A stretch of 64,000 nt of DNA from Hydractinia symbiolongicarpus (lineage: Eukaryota; Cnidaria; Hydrozoa; Anthoathecata; Hydractiniidae). How positions within the stretch are numbered: position 1 is the stretch's first letter; the number at the start of each line of letters is the position of its first letter. Under the pieces are notes generated by a model that saw only the letters and a program-made list of their open reading frames with translations, did no database searches and was not told the origin of the DNA. Location: assembly GCF_029227915.1 (NCBI RefSeq), contig NC_079882.1:20589001-20653000 (forward strand), written 5' to 3'. This document shows positions 24,320-34,948 of the stretch, piece by piece. The translations under genes and the position numbers were made by a program.

Positions 24320-25393
24320 GTAAGAAGCAGCGTTCATTATAGGTTTCTATGTTATATGTGTAAACCTCTATACTTCCCCTTCCTTCAAATCAGAAAACTA
24401 TTTTCCTCTTGACTAAGTGATAAAAAGAGCTATTAACGCAACTAGATTATTAACAGCTAAATTTCATTTTTCTTATTTTAAAAAAAAGGTGAAATAGCGG
24501 TATTTCTCACATAACTCTTACAGATGGCGGCTCTTTGTCAACAAGGAAGGACAAACGAGATCAAAAAAAGTTGACAGTCGGAATAAAGCCAGCTGTTTTG
24601 ACGTCATTTTTCTAATGACGTTAATCTCGTCAAACAGTCGTCTAAATTGAGCTGTGCGTTTATTGAACAAATTTTTTGTACATAAGCTCAACAAAAAGCT
24701 ATTTTTAAATCCACAATCATTTTGTAGACATTCTCGCTATCGAAAAAAAGAATTTATCAGTCAATTATTTACTCGTTTTACGACAGCGGGTAAATACGAA
24801 TATTCGTTGTAATAAAAAGATCAAATTTCTCAAAAAAAAATAATAATAATACGAAAGTAAAAATAAAATAAAATAAAGTACATTTTTTTAATAAAAATTT
24901 GACCCACTCCACATTCGTAATAAATTATTTTATTCGTGGGATAAAGTAGGGTCGTGTTGTGATCTTTACAAAACTATTTCTCAATTGACTTAAGGAATAA
25001 AAAATCTATTAACGCCAGTTGATTATGGATAGTAAATTCGAAACCCAGCCATCAAACTTTGAAAAAAAAAAACGATTGTTTTCTTAGCCTTTTTTTTTTT
25101 GTTGCTTCTTTGGTTTTTTGTGTTATTTTAGCCTCGTTTTAATTATACAAAGGGTGTATGGCTTGAAATCGAGGTTTTAATATAACACGATAGGTAGTTA
25201 AAAATACATAATATAACCCGTGAAATATATATAAGTGAGGCAGGGCTTCAACAGTTTTGAAACAAATATAACAATCCAGTCATGAAGATCCCACGATAAA
25301 ATACAAATTCATTATTTCAAAATGATCAGTAAATTGCGGTCTACCTGTGTTGTTGTTTTATTTTAAGTACCTCATTGAGATTATATTTGGGCA

Positions 25394-25470
25394 CAACGTT
25401 GTCCCCAGGACTTGCTTTTGTATGGAACATAACAAATATAAAAACCTAACACGCACTGGAAACAAGGTTG
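25394..25470. repeat. Foldback repeat, diverged copy
   Basis: Arms CAACGTTGTCCCCAGGAC and CTGGAAACAAGGTTG, 77 bp in all. Same family. Confidence 0.6.
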
Positions 25471-25954
25471 ATTTTGGCGCAAATATTTTTTTTGTTTTAG
25501 TTAAAAACGTTCCAAATACCTGAATGATAATAATTTCTTAATAATTTCCTAAATATGCCAAACTAATAATGATTCTTATAAATTTCGTAAATATTTCTGT
25601 TCGTTAAGTGCCTCAATTCCGACCTGAAAGTTACGGTCAAACTCTTTATATGGCCGAAATTATAAAATTTTAGATGACGTCATAATTATTATAATTTATG
25701 AAATTCGGGAAAGGTGTAGTAGCGTAATACCCGCAGATATCCGCGAAAAAAGTCACAAAATCCAGCAATTCGTGAGAGTGCGTAAGGGTGCAATTTTAGT
25801 CAATCGACGAAAATAAAACGCGTCGCCATAGCCATCGATGAAAGTTTACTCAGATAAATACGGTAATTCGCCCGTCTTAGCAAAGTCGATAGATATCGCA
25901 TTTGCTATTTGTTGTTTAAAGATTTCGTTGGTAGTTCAGCATGACCAGGTCTTG

Positions 25955-25985
25955 GCTGACAGACAGACAGATTATTATAGAGATT
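25955..25985 (-). repeat. Short copy of the CTGTCTGTC dispersed repeat
   Basis: On the minus strand, ATCTCTATAATAATCTGTCT then GTCTGTC. It shares its layout (TATAATA then CTGTC runs) with the copies at 30090 and 58571. Confidence 0.4.
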
Positions 25986-27546
25986 TCCACGCCACTCGTG
26001 AAAATTAAGACCGAAAATCTTTCTTACAAACACTCATTTACGAAAATTATTACTCGCGAAATCTATTTTTTTTTTTTTTGATCCGCAAAACTAACTACCA
26101 TTTATAAAAACGCAGTAAAAAGAATTTAAAGATTCTCAAACAAATGTCATCCAAGTTTTTCAATCAATTTGGGAACAATAAAAAACATTCCCACGAGATT
26201 AACACGTTAGTCCAGCTTATGACATTTTGACGTTTGAAGAGGTGATAAAAATTTCGTGCTTAAAAAGCTATCAAACGATCGAAGACATACTGAGCTGTGC
26301 GAGAATTTACATCACGAACAAGCTCCAGATAAACATCAAACATGCGGAAAAAAAACATGGTGAGTGTAGCTATGGAATATAATATTTTCTTGTCTACGGT
26401 AGCAGGTTCAAAATATCTCAACACAGCATTGAAAACCACAACAAAGGACAAAAATAAATGTCTGTTACTCATTTCCCTCCAACCCTGTTAAACTGGATTT
26501 GGTGTAGTCCATTTCATTTTGTTTTGCGTAACAAAGTATCCATAAACTTTATTTTTATTTTCCACATAAGGTATCGAAAACGCAACAGGTTGCAAATAAT
26601 GCAATATATATGGCTGATAACTGCGTCACGCTTTTTCAGTTTCGAATTTCATGCTTGATTCACAAATTGTTACCAATTAAAAAAAAAAATTGTCAAACGG
26701 AAAATGAGTGTCTCATTAAAAGTGATTTTTCTTCCCCTGATAAAGTGCGTTCATAGCAGAATAGAAATTGTATTTGTCATATTAGCACGTCATGGCAGTT
26801 GATCAATCACATACATGTCCTAATTCCGTCCGCATTATACGCGTTGCGCCTGTGTTGTCTTCCTTTCAAATGACGCGCTGTTTCCTCTAAAAACACACAT
26901 CAAAAATTATCTACATGTTTTGCTTTGGCACATCTCTTTTTGTATAGAAAGTGTAGATTCATCTATTTTTTTCTTAACATTCAAGCTACCTTTTCTGATG
27001 GGTTCCATATTTTCATTAAACTATCCTTGAACGGCCTTAAAAGCTTTAAATTTCTGTTATGAAAAATATACGATAATATTTTTTGGCTCAGAAAATGTTT
27101 ACTTCACTTTTCACTCTGACATAGTAATGACGCCATTAATTGTCTACTTATCATCATGAGCAATTAACGTCTGACAGTAAGCAATTAGCCAAATGGTAAT
27201 GTCCAAATGTTACTTCGTTCATCAATTTACTTCCTTCTTGTGGTATATTTTTCTTGCTTAATACTAGAGTTATATCCTACGAAATTATTTACAATTTAAA
27301 GGGGAAATATAGATTGATAGCTTCTATGTATTCACATATTTTAGTAACTGAAACAAAACAAAAAACAATTTAAAATCCCATTAGAAGACTATTTAGTTAA
27401 ATTTTACATCACATACTCGTTACTAAGGTGACGTTGGTAAATAAACAGATCTGATCAATTCTAAAATTATCTTGATTTAAACCTCAAATTACCAATTTTA
27501 GTGCGATATCACAATCCAATGAGCCAAGTAAATGCTCAGTTGGTAG

Positions 27547-27561
27547 AAACTCGTTCCCAGG
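27547..27561. repeat. Single arm of the foldback family
   Basis: AAACTCGTTCCCAGG. The nearest inverted partner is at 28404-28418, 840 bp away, with the calmodulin-like gene's first exon between them. Confidence 0.5.
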
Positions 27562-28196
27562 ATTTCTTTTTCTATGTACATGATATGCGATTATTTCTCA
27601 ATCAAATTTAGTTTGTTATTTATTGTCTGTTGTTGTAAAACAAGAAAATTTTTTTTTTAATTAACTATGAAATGGGAAACATATAAAGAATTTATTATTT
27701 CTCGTCACTTTAACTCTTGTTGGGGAAAAACGACTGTTCATCTGTTTCAAAACACTACTTTTTCAGACGTATATCTTTTCCCGATTGGCCACGGATGAAA
27801 AATCACATTTTCAGAAGAAATCCTCCTTCGTTTGGTTTAATATCGCATGTCTACATCTTTCACCGGTTAAAAAATGGCTGAAAACATTTTTACGTTCTAT
27901 CTTTAAATCCGTCTATATCCGTAATCAAACAATTTCAACTAAAATTTCATATGATTTAAAATTTCATTGCGAAAAAGACTGTAAAACATCACATGTTAAG
28001 GAGCGCCATAATGATCATAATAAAGTTATTAATAGAGTTTTGAAATGGTTCTCGATGACGTACCACAAATACGATGTCACATGTTCGAAATTGCGTAATT
28101 AGCATCCGATGACATTTATAAAGAAACCTTTTCTCATATGTTTAGTTGGCTTGTGGAAAGCAAACAGACGGACGCGAGAGCAATAAGGAGGCTAGG

Positions 28197-31100
28197 ATGC
28201 ATATCTTAGAAGGTTTCGTTGGAAAACAATACAAAGCGATCGTGGTAAGTTAATTCCGTGCGTACTTAATACGGCTTCAAACATTAAGTACTCTCTTAAA
28301 TAAGTAAGCTACTGGCTAAACTGTTAAATAGTTTTATTAGGCTTAGCTGTTAAAGGCTCGCTTTTTTTCTATACATAAGACAAATCTCATTGACGTAAAG
28401 AAGCCTGGGAACGAGTTTGCAGCAGTACAAATCAGTAGGCGATACAAAATCTTATCAAGCAAGGACTTTTTAGAAACAATGACTTCACGGACAAATTAAG
28501 CTTGTAGGTACAGGTATTATCCTAGCAAATCGTCAAAAATGGGAACGAAGTTGGTTGGGTCGAAGAATAAGATTTCCTTAATCAGCTAAGAGCAATTAGC
28601 AACTTCATAAAAGCATTCCATAATTTTTATAAAGGGAAAAATGAAATGACATTTATAAAATCATGCAATTACCATTTCGATATAGCGTACAGCATTGTCA
28701 GTAGTGTCATGATTATTATTGTCACATGATGTAGAAAGCAGTCAACACAAAGCATCTTTTATCAAAAGGTCCTACATAACTTGTATCTTAGAGCAATACA
28801 GCGGCGTGCACCGCTGGTAATAAAATGACCACAAAACTAGAGAAAATATTTAACTTCCAGTTCTTTTCTTAGTTCTTTTTTCACCATATACAGTATTGAA
28901 CTGGTAACTAACTTGGTCGCTCTTGTTTTTATCTTGAACGAGGCTTATCAGAGTCAAATTAATTTCTCTTATCTTTCATTAAGCGGATTATCATCAGAAC
29001 ATTTTTTATTTCTCAAGCCCAATCCTCTCAAGATTGGCAACACTGTCTTGTTTAGGCGAGCTAAAAATGTTCAAATAACTCCAGCAGGAAGTCGCATTGC
29101 AATTTTTCTAGAAAGCCAGGTTTTATCTAGCTATTTTTATTTCTGGGACTCAATAATGAAATGTGTACCATTATTTCTTTCTTACTATTTTCAAACACGA
29201 AACATCAAACCTCGGCCTTTTTTGCTTTTTTTAATATCTAAGACGGTTTAAGTAAAAAAAGACCCTGGGAACAAGGTTATTAAAAGATGTAAAAATGATA
29301 GCAGGCGGCCTAATTAACTTACATTTGTTGTAATGTCATTTTAATCAATAGGATTCTTTCTGTCAAAACATGAGGCAGATAACATAGACGGCATTGATTG
29401 TCCTACTCAGTACAAGGTAATCTCTATGACAACTCAGACAAGTTTCAAATACTGGTTCGTTTCGAGCAAGGCAAAATCGTATAACCTGAGGTTTCTTTCA
29501 ACAAATTTATATTTCGTCGACAGAGTATGAAATCAATAACTTAAAAAACATCTGTGAATTTGCTGGTTAAAGTGAAAATTTAATTGGTTAGAAATACATC
29601 AAATTACAGAAAGCTATAAAATTATAGATTACATAAATAGAATTATGTTTAAACAATTAAAGAGAAAACAAAACGACATGATAAGAATAAACTTGTGTAT
29701 TAACTGAACACGTTAACAAAGTTTGAAAAAAATTGGGAACAGGCATATTATAAATCTTTATTATAAAGAAATATTATTTAAAAACTATTGTATTATCACC
29801 GTGACAGAATTTGATGTTAAAAGATAATATTATTCTAAGTACAAGAGCTTAAGCAAGGTGTATAGAAAAATATTTTCTATACGAGGTGATGCTGTTGGAA
29901 AGGAAAGACAAGTTAGAGTTTCTGTTTTAACATGTCATCTTTAACATTGGTAAGCTATGCAGCGTTGTAATTTTCAGTGAGCAAAAATAAAGGGCTGTGG
30001 CCACAGGTGCTGAAATTATGGAATTTAGTCTTTTCTTGTTTTTTGATGCTTTTCGAAAGACGTTAGTAATTTTAAAGCAGCCTCACGGATTATCTATATT
30101 ATAATGCCCGTATACGTCTGTCCGTCCGTCCGTCTGTCTGTCACGCAAAATGGTATCTTAGCTGCGACGGGCGAACCCGTGGATTTTTCCACGCGCTAAC
30201 GACTAGTTACACAAATTCGTCGCGTGATCATCAAATTTCACAGTACCTAGCCAAAGTTCAAAGTTTATTGTTATTTTTTTTCTGTGTCGAGAACATATAC
30301 AATATGTGACAGATGATATTCGAACTGTTAAAAAACATGTTATAAACACACTTTTAAAAAAAAATAGCAACATTAACAAAACCTCGGCACAAACACGCAT
30401 AAAAAATATTATATTTTTTTTTATGCAATTTAGTTGTATCGAACACAAAGGGCATGGTAAAGAATTGGCTTAAACACTATAAAAATTAAGTTTTAATTCT
30501 GATCTGACGTCAAGGCCCACTTAAAGAACCGCAACAGATCACGATCATTGTTTATATTTAGCTAATGTGATAGTTGATAATATTTGACAGCAGCATGCAT
30601 GTAGAAAAGTACCTTTCGATATTTTTACCAGGAGCCTAAGAAAGGAGTTGGTTGTGAAGTCTTGTCTTTCAAACTCTCTTGAGTTTAAATTCTAAGCATT
30701 GTTCACACAATCAAACTTGAATGAAAAACGTGCACTAAAGTAGACGGTCAGAGCGTGTGTAATTTTAAAATTGAAATGTTATTTTTCGTATTTATAGGCC
30801 CATCCCATTTCTCCAAAAAGCATGGACGGTAAGTCTAAAAATAATTTTTTTTCTTATTGACCATTGGTTAAAGAAAAAACGTAGAGCTGTTATTTATTAT
30901 TTTCAAATGGGTAACACATTTGCTTTCATAGATCTACGAGAAGCATTTACAGTTTTTGACAAAAATTCCGACGGATTTATCTCAAAGCAGGAACTTTCAG
31001 AAGCAATGGAAAATTTTGGTCACATGATTTCGAACAGTGAACTGGAAGAGATGATTAACTTAGTTGATAAAGACGGTAAGCACAACAGTTACTTTGAAAT

Positions 31101-32345
31101 GTCGACAGTTTGACCATACATAACACCGTTGCTTTAAAATTTCGACAGTGTGACCATGCACAACAATGTTACTTAAAAATTTCAACATTTATACCATGCG
31201 CAACACTTTTAAATGTCAACAGCTCGAACAGTTTTCAAGGGGAGGGATTAATTTTTTTAACAAAAGCTTCTTACCAAATATAAATCTTAAAGGTTGCTGC
31301 GAGAAATCGTAAACGTCATTTCCAAAAAAACCCAAAAACATCTTTTTTTTGTGCTCAAGTGACAAAACCATAAGCAAAGCTAAACCCCTTTTAGGAACAA
31401 AGTGTTCAAAATACGAAAAAGAAAAATCTGTCTTTTTAGTGATTTTTAACAGAACATTTTGATTTAGCTAGGCTGCGCAGGAAACTTCTACTTGTGGTTT
31501 CACCATTGTTTACTAAATTTTTCGGTTATAGGAAATGGGTTGATCGATTTTCACGAATTCCTAAATCTCATGGACAGTAATACACTGGTTCAAAATATCG
31601 ACCAAGAGATGGAGAGTTTATTCGGCATGATTGACACAAATAACGATGGTTTTATCTCTGAGAAGGAATTAAAAGCCATGATGAAAGGCCTCGGTGAAAA
31701 AGTGCGCAAAAAGGATATTCGTAAAATGATTAAGGAGGCAGACATGAACAAAGATGGGAAAATTAGTTTTTGTGGTAAGCTGTTCAGTCTAAATGCTCTC
31801 ACCACTTCATCACTGAATCAAAATACTTGAACCAAGCAACAACATGAGTATATCTCTCCTACGTTGAAGGTCACTCCTCCCTTGCGAAAAGACAGTACAG
31901 AACTAAAACATACATTTTCCCTCGTCAAAACTGCCTCGGTAGATTAATTACCAAAACACCAAATATTTCGGACAATTTTTGCCCTATTTCGGACGTTTTT
32001 GTGCCTATAATTCGAACGAGATAAAGAACATGTTTAGCTCAAGACATCCGTCAATGATTTTTTTGTCGTGATAAAGTCTTCTAGTGACTGATGTTTACGA
32101 AATAGAGCCACAAAAAATAAACTTTTAATTTCCCCTTCCTATATAAGAAACATTGTAATTATAAAAAAAATTCAAACGCCTAAATTTCCAAGCAACAAAA
32201 ATTTTAACGCTAAAATTTTCAAACGAGTGTTTTGTTCGAAATTAAAACCGTCAAAGAATTTTCGCAAATGGTATTTTTAATAAAACGTCGGTTCTCTTTA
32301 GAATTTAAAAGGATGGTCGCTAGCGGAAACTTTTTATCCAGGTGA
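28197..32345 (+). CDS. Calmodulin-like protein with four EF-hands
   Basis: Five exons: 28197-28244, 30798-30828, 30932-31075, 31532-31774, 32302-32345 (TGA); all GT-AG and in frame, 169 residues. A Ca2+ sensor of the calmodulin/troponin C superfamily, probably cytosolic. Four canonical 12-residue loops start at residues 36 (DKNSDGFISKQE), 72 (DKDGNGLIDFHE), 109 (DTNNDGFISEKE) and 145 (DMNKDGKISFCE). All calcium-ligand positions are filled. The 36-residue spacing equals that of calmodulin. The first 27 residues are an extension beyond calmodulin, and Cys replaces the usual Glu just before the last ligand of loop 4. The first exon is assigned from an ATG with a good donor in matching phase; it is the least certain part, and the core from 30798 on is firm. 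Overall divergence argues for a calmodulin-like paralogue, not calmodulin itself. Confidence 0.87.
28404..28418. repeat. Single arm of the foldback family (opposite orientation)
   Basis: CCTGGGAACGAGTTT, an exact inverted copy of the 27547 arm. It lies in the first intron of the calmodulin-like gene. Confidence 0.5.
29263..29278. repeat. Single arm of the foldback family
   Basis: CCCTGGGAACAAGGTT in the first intron of the calmodulin-like gene, without a close inverted partner. Confidence 0.45.
30090..30160 (+). repeat. Dispersed repeat with CGTCTGTC tract
   Basis: TATAATGCCCGTATACGTCT, then a (GTCC)n/(GTCT)n run, then CACGCAAAATGGTA. The same elements, inverted, occur at 58571-58622. The adjacent CCCGTGGATTTTTCCACGCG is a short palindrome. 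Confidence 0.65.
31081..31226 (+). repeat. 40-bp tandem repeat in an intron of the calmodulin-like gene
   Basis: About 3.5 units. ATGTCGACAGTTTGACCAT at 31099, ATTTCGACAGTGTGACCAT at 31139 and ATTTCAACATTTATACCAT at 31179 are spaced exactly 40 bp apart, with a last partial at 31213. Starts within a few bases of the splice donor at 31076. Confidence 0.8.
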
Positions 32346-32362
32346 GCTGTACAAAATCATTA

Positions 32363-32368
32363 AATAAA
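32363..32368 (+). terminator. Candidate polyadenylation signal of the calmodulin-like gene
   Basis: AATAAA 18 bp after the stop codon. Confidence 0.5.
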
Positions 32369-33249
32369 AACTTCACTTGAAATATTATCTTCACAAGCAC
32401 ACAAGTACTCGCAACTTGAATCAACAAGAACGAGACAAAGGATTATAAATATCCAGAATATAATCCTACTTGACGCAATGCAAGCATAAGTGAACTGTTC
32501 GAAGTTGCTCTTCAAATGTATTGTCATAGGAAGGCGGACAAAACGTGTTAACATTAAATGTATATATTTGTAAATAATTACTAATAACAGTACACAATTA
32601 TTTTTATCAAATAAAAAAATTGTATCCATACAATCCATTTCCTATTTTGTCCCCATACATCGTTTTGTCACTCCATGACGGCCACGGTAACTCTACAGTC
32701 CGTATATATACTTAGGTATGCTAAGCAGCGTTTAGAATCCTCTAGTCGCACTGAGTCACGTCTGCAATAATCAGCACAGCTTAATAAGTTTGAATTTAAC
32801 CAAATAACATAAGAACTGCTGTGTGAACAGAAGTGAATTTTGACAAGTTCAAATTGGACAAATCTAATATAAAAATATCCAAAATTACTACTTTAAAATT
32901 TGCGGTTATGTGCCAACATATTTTCTTACTGGTTTTAGTCGAGCATGTGTGGTTGAATTACAAGCTTTAATCACCAACGCGGGCCTGCTATGCTGTAAAT
33001 AAAGAGACTTTACAGTCTCCCGGCCCTCGAACGAAATCAGCCCGACTTCAAGTTAAATCAACACAAAAAAGATACTGATATAAAAAAATACATAAAGGAC
33101 TCCAATTGGTAGTATCTACGACATATACTGCCTATGCTGACCCCGACATTCCGGCGCCACTTCGACGGAAAAAAAAGTTAGCCTTAGAAGACCCATTGAC
33201 TGAAGAGTTATCTCGGCGTTATACCTATAGGAAGGATAAGAAATGGGAG
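32369..33249. other. Intergenic region
   Basis: No recognisable gene, AT-rich. A short stretch around 33106-33250 is open in one frame but shows no homology; it may belong to the retrotransposon remnant that follows. Confidence 0.5.
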
Positions 33250-33690
33250 AAAATGAAAAAAAGCTTTTTTATCGGCTATGTCGGTTATATTGTACAATAG
33301 TGAGACATAGTGAAGCAGGATTTTGAAAGGAATTATATGAGAATGGTTAGGTGGATGTGTAACGCCAGTCTGAGAGACAGAAAGAGTTTAGATGAGCTAA
33401 GAAGCAGGCTAAGTATCCGTAGAATTAAAGATGTTATACAGATAAGAAGATTGAATTGGCTGAGGCACTTGGAAAAAATGGAGGGGGATGATTGGGTAAG
33501 AAAGTGTAGAGACTTGATAGTTCCTGGGGCAAAGCCCAGACGCAGACCGAGGAAGACTTAGCAGGAGGTTATAAGGACAGACTTGATACAGAGAAGTTGA
33601 GTTTAGATCTAACACAGTCTAGATCAGATTGGAAGAGGGTCATTAATATACCCCGTCAAACCCATGCTAGCATGGGAAATGGACGGTAAG
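33250..33690 (+). mobile_element. Non-LTR retrotransposon 3'-end remnant
   Basis: Open frame 33310-33561 encodes RMVRWMCNASLRDRKSLDEL, then DVIQIRRLNWLRHLEKMEGD and DDWVRKCRDLIVPG ending PRRRPRKT. This is the hallmark block after the reverse transcriptase in many LINE-type elements. Upstream, LYNSET followed by TAG is a broken form of the usual YNSETW motif in another frame. Downstream, the sequence passes a stop and a frameshift to read SLDLTQSRSDWKRVI and ends with HASMGNGR and a stop. A TGATGATGATG tail at 33698-33708 looks like a short 3' microsatellite end. Heavily 5'-truncated and inactive. Confidence 0.75.
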
Positions 33691-34948
33691 CCGAGAATGA
33701 TGATGATGTTTTGAGAAATTGCCTAGTATCCTCAAATTTCACATTTTCAAACACAGACGAACATTCGCTATACAAATAGCTATATAATAGCTATTTGAGG
33801 TTACTGTTTCGGAATCTTTAATTTCGCAATGAAAATGTGTTATTATCTACAAATGCTCAGCAGGAAATTCAAAATATAGTTAAGTTCCGTCGTTTCGTCA
33901 CCGTTTACCTGGAGGCCTGACACTGAGGCCGCCAGGTAAACGATGGTTCCGACATCATGCAACACACCCTGGGGACAGGACATTCCTAGGTACATTTTAT
34001 ACTTAAGAGAATCAATTATTACAAATGTAAAAAAATGGGTTTTCATGCATTGCAAACATTTCCTGGAAAGCAACAAAAACTGTCACCGAAACAGCGTTCC
34101 AAAAAATTCACTAGATTGAATATATAACCAATCAAAAACAGTCACGTTATTAGCAAGAACAAGAACCTTCTTTAGGTTGTCATGACATAAAAGAAGCCCA
34201 GAAGATCGAAAGGATCTTTCGATCGACTCTCGACTCTCGACCGCAGGTTCTTTCAAGGTGAGTCTACGTAAGAACCAAATATTTTCAGGTGGCTTACTAG
34301 GTGTTTCCTGATTTTTAACAAACAGGATCTTTTCCATACATTTAACATTAGCAACAGGTGGCTAACTACGGTATAAAAATTCCGCGAGTATTCATCGTAG
34401 ATTATCGAAAATATCAATCTTCGTCACGTTACATGTTATTTTTTTAAAATAATTATGCGCCTTAAAAAAACTACAAAGATTTTGGCGTGTAATATACGAT
34501 TCATTTTTACTGCAATCTCTCGGATTTACATCTCGGTTTTTGTGGTTAAAATTTGGAATTATACAGTTTGGTCTTTAATACAAAATCTTAAACGGTGCTA
34601 GTTGCTCGTCTCATGCCCCTTTATTTTCAGCTCTCCGTCATTTTGCGCCATGCTACGGATTGCCCCATTATGTAGAATCATTAAAATGTTAGAATGAGCG
34701 ACTAGTTTGTCAAAAAGATAGAGTTTTGGTCCAAGATTGTAACAAGGCATTACAAAAGATTAAAACATCCTGACAAGCCTTCATTAACTGTAGGAACGTT
34801 TCTTTGTCACATATTTGTGTGTGACAATCCACGTGTGAGTAAAAAAATTTCACACTTGATACTTTTCCAAAAATATAAATATCAGCATTGTATTATACTT
34901 ATACATTAGATGGTATTTCATCAACAATGACATATGAAGAGTTGGGCA
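33691..34948. other. Intergenic region downstream of EXOG
   Basis: No gene found. Contains the retroelement tail, the hairpin at 33902-33942 and AT-rich DNA that includes the EXOG 3' flank (EXOG is transcribed towards lower coordinates). Confidence 0.5.
33902..33942. repeat. GC-rich hairpin
   Basis: Arms CGTTTACCTGGAGGCCT and AGGCCGCCAGGTAAACG pair over 17 bp with one mismatch around a GACACTG loop. Unusually GC-rich for the window. Confidence 0.75.

Larger units (their letters stand above)
17942..28196. other. Gene-poor region
   Basis: About 10 kb with no gene that can be defended. It starts with the peroxidase 3' flank and holds a tRNA-like SINE fragment, hairpins, foldback repeats, a CGT trinucleotide tract, a 20-bp tandem repeat, a Penelope-like remnant and two isolated ATG-plus-splice-donor segments that might be first exons. 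TGACGTCA motifs occur near 24600 and 25676. Confidence 0.6.

Noticed and set aside
27785-28102. 105-codon open frame upstream of the calmodulin-like gene.
   Set aside because: No ATG at its start, AT-driven lysine/serine-rich composition, no recognisable domain, and no splice signals that link it to neighbours.
28913-29251. 112-codon open frame in the first intron of the calmodulin-like gene.
   Set aside because: No ATG at its start and no homology; insertion between exons would break the phase of a well-supported EF-hand gene.
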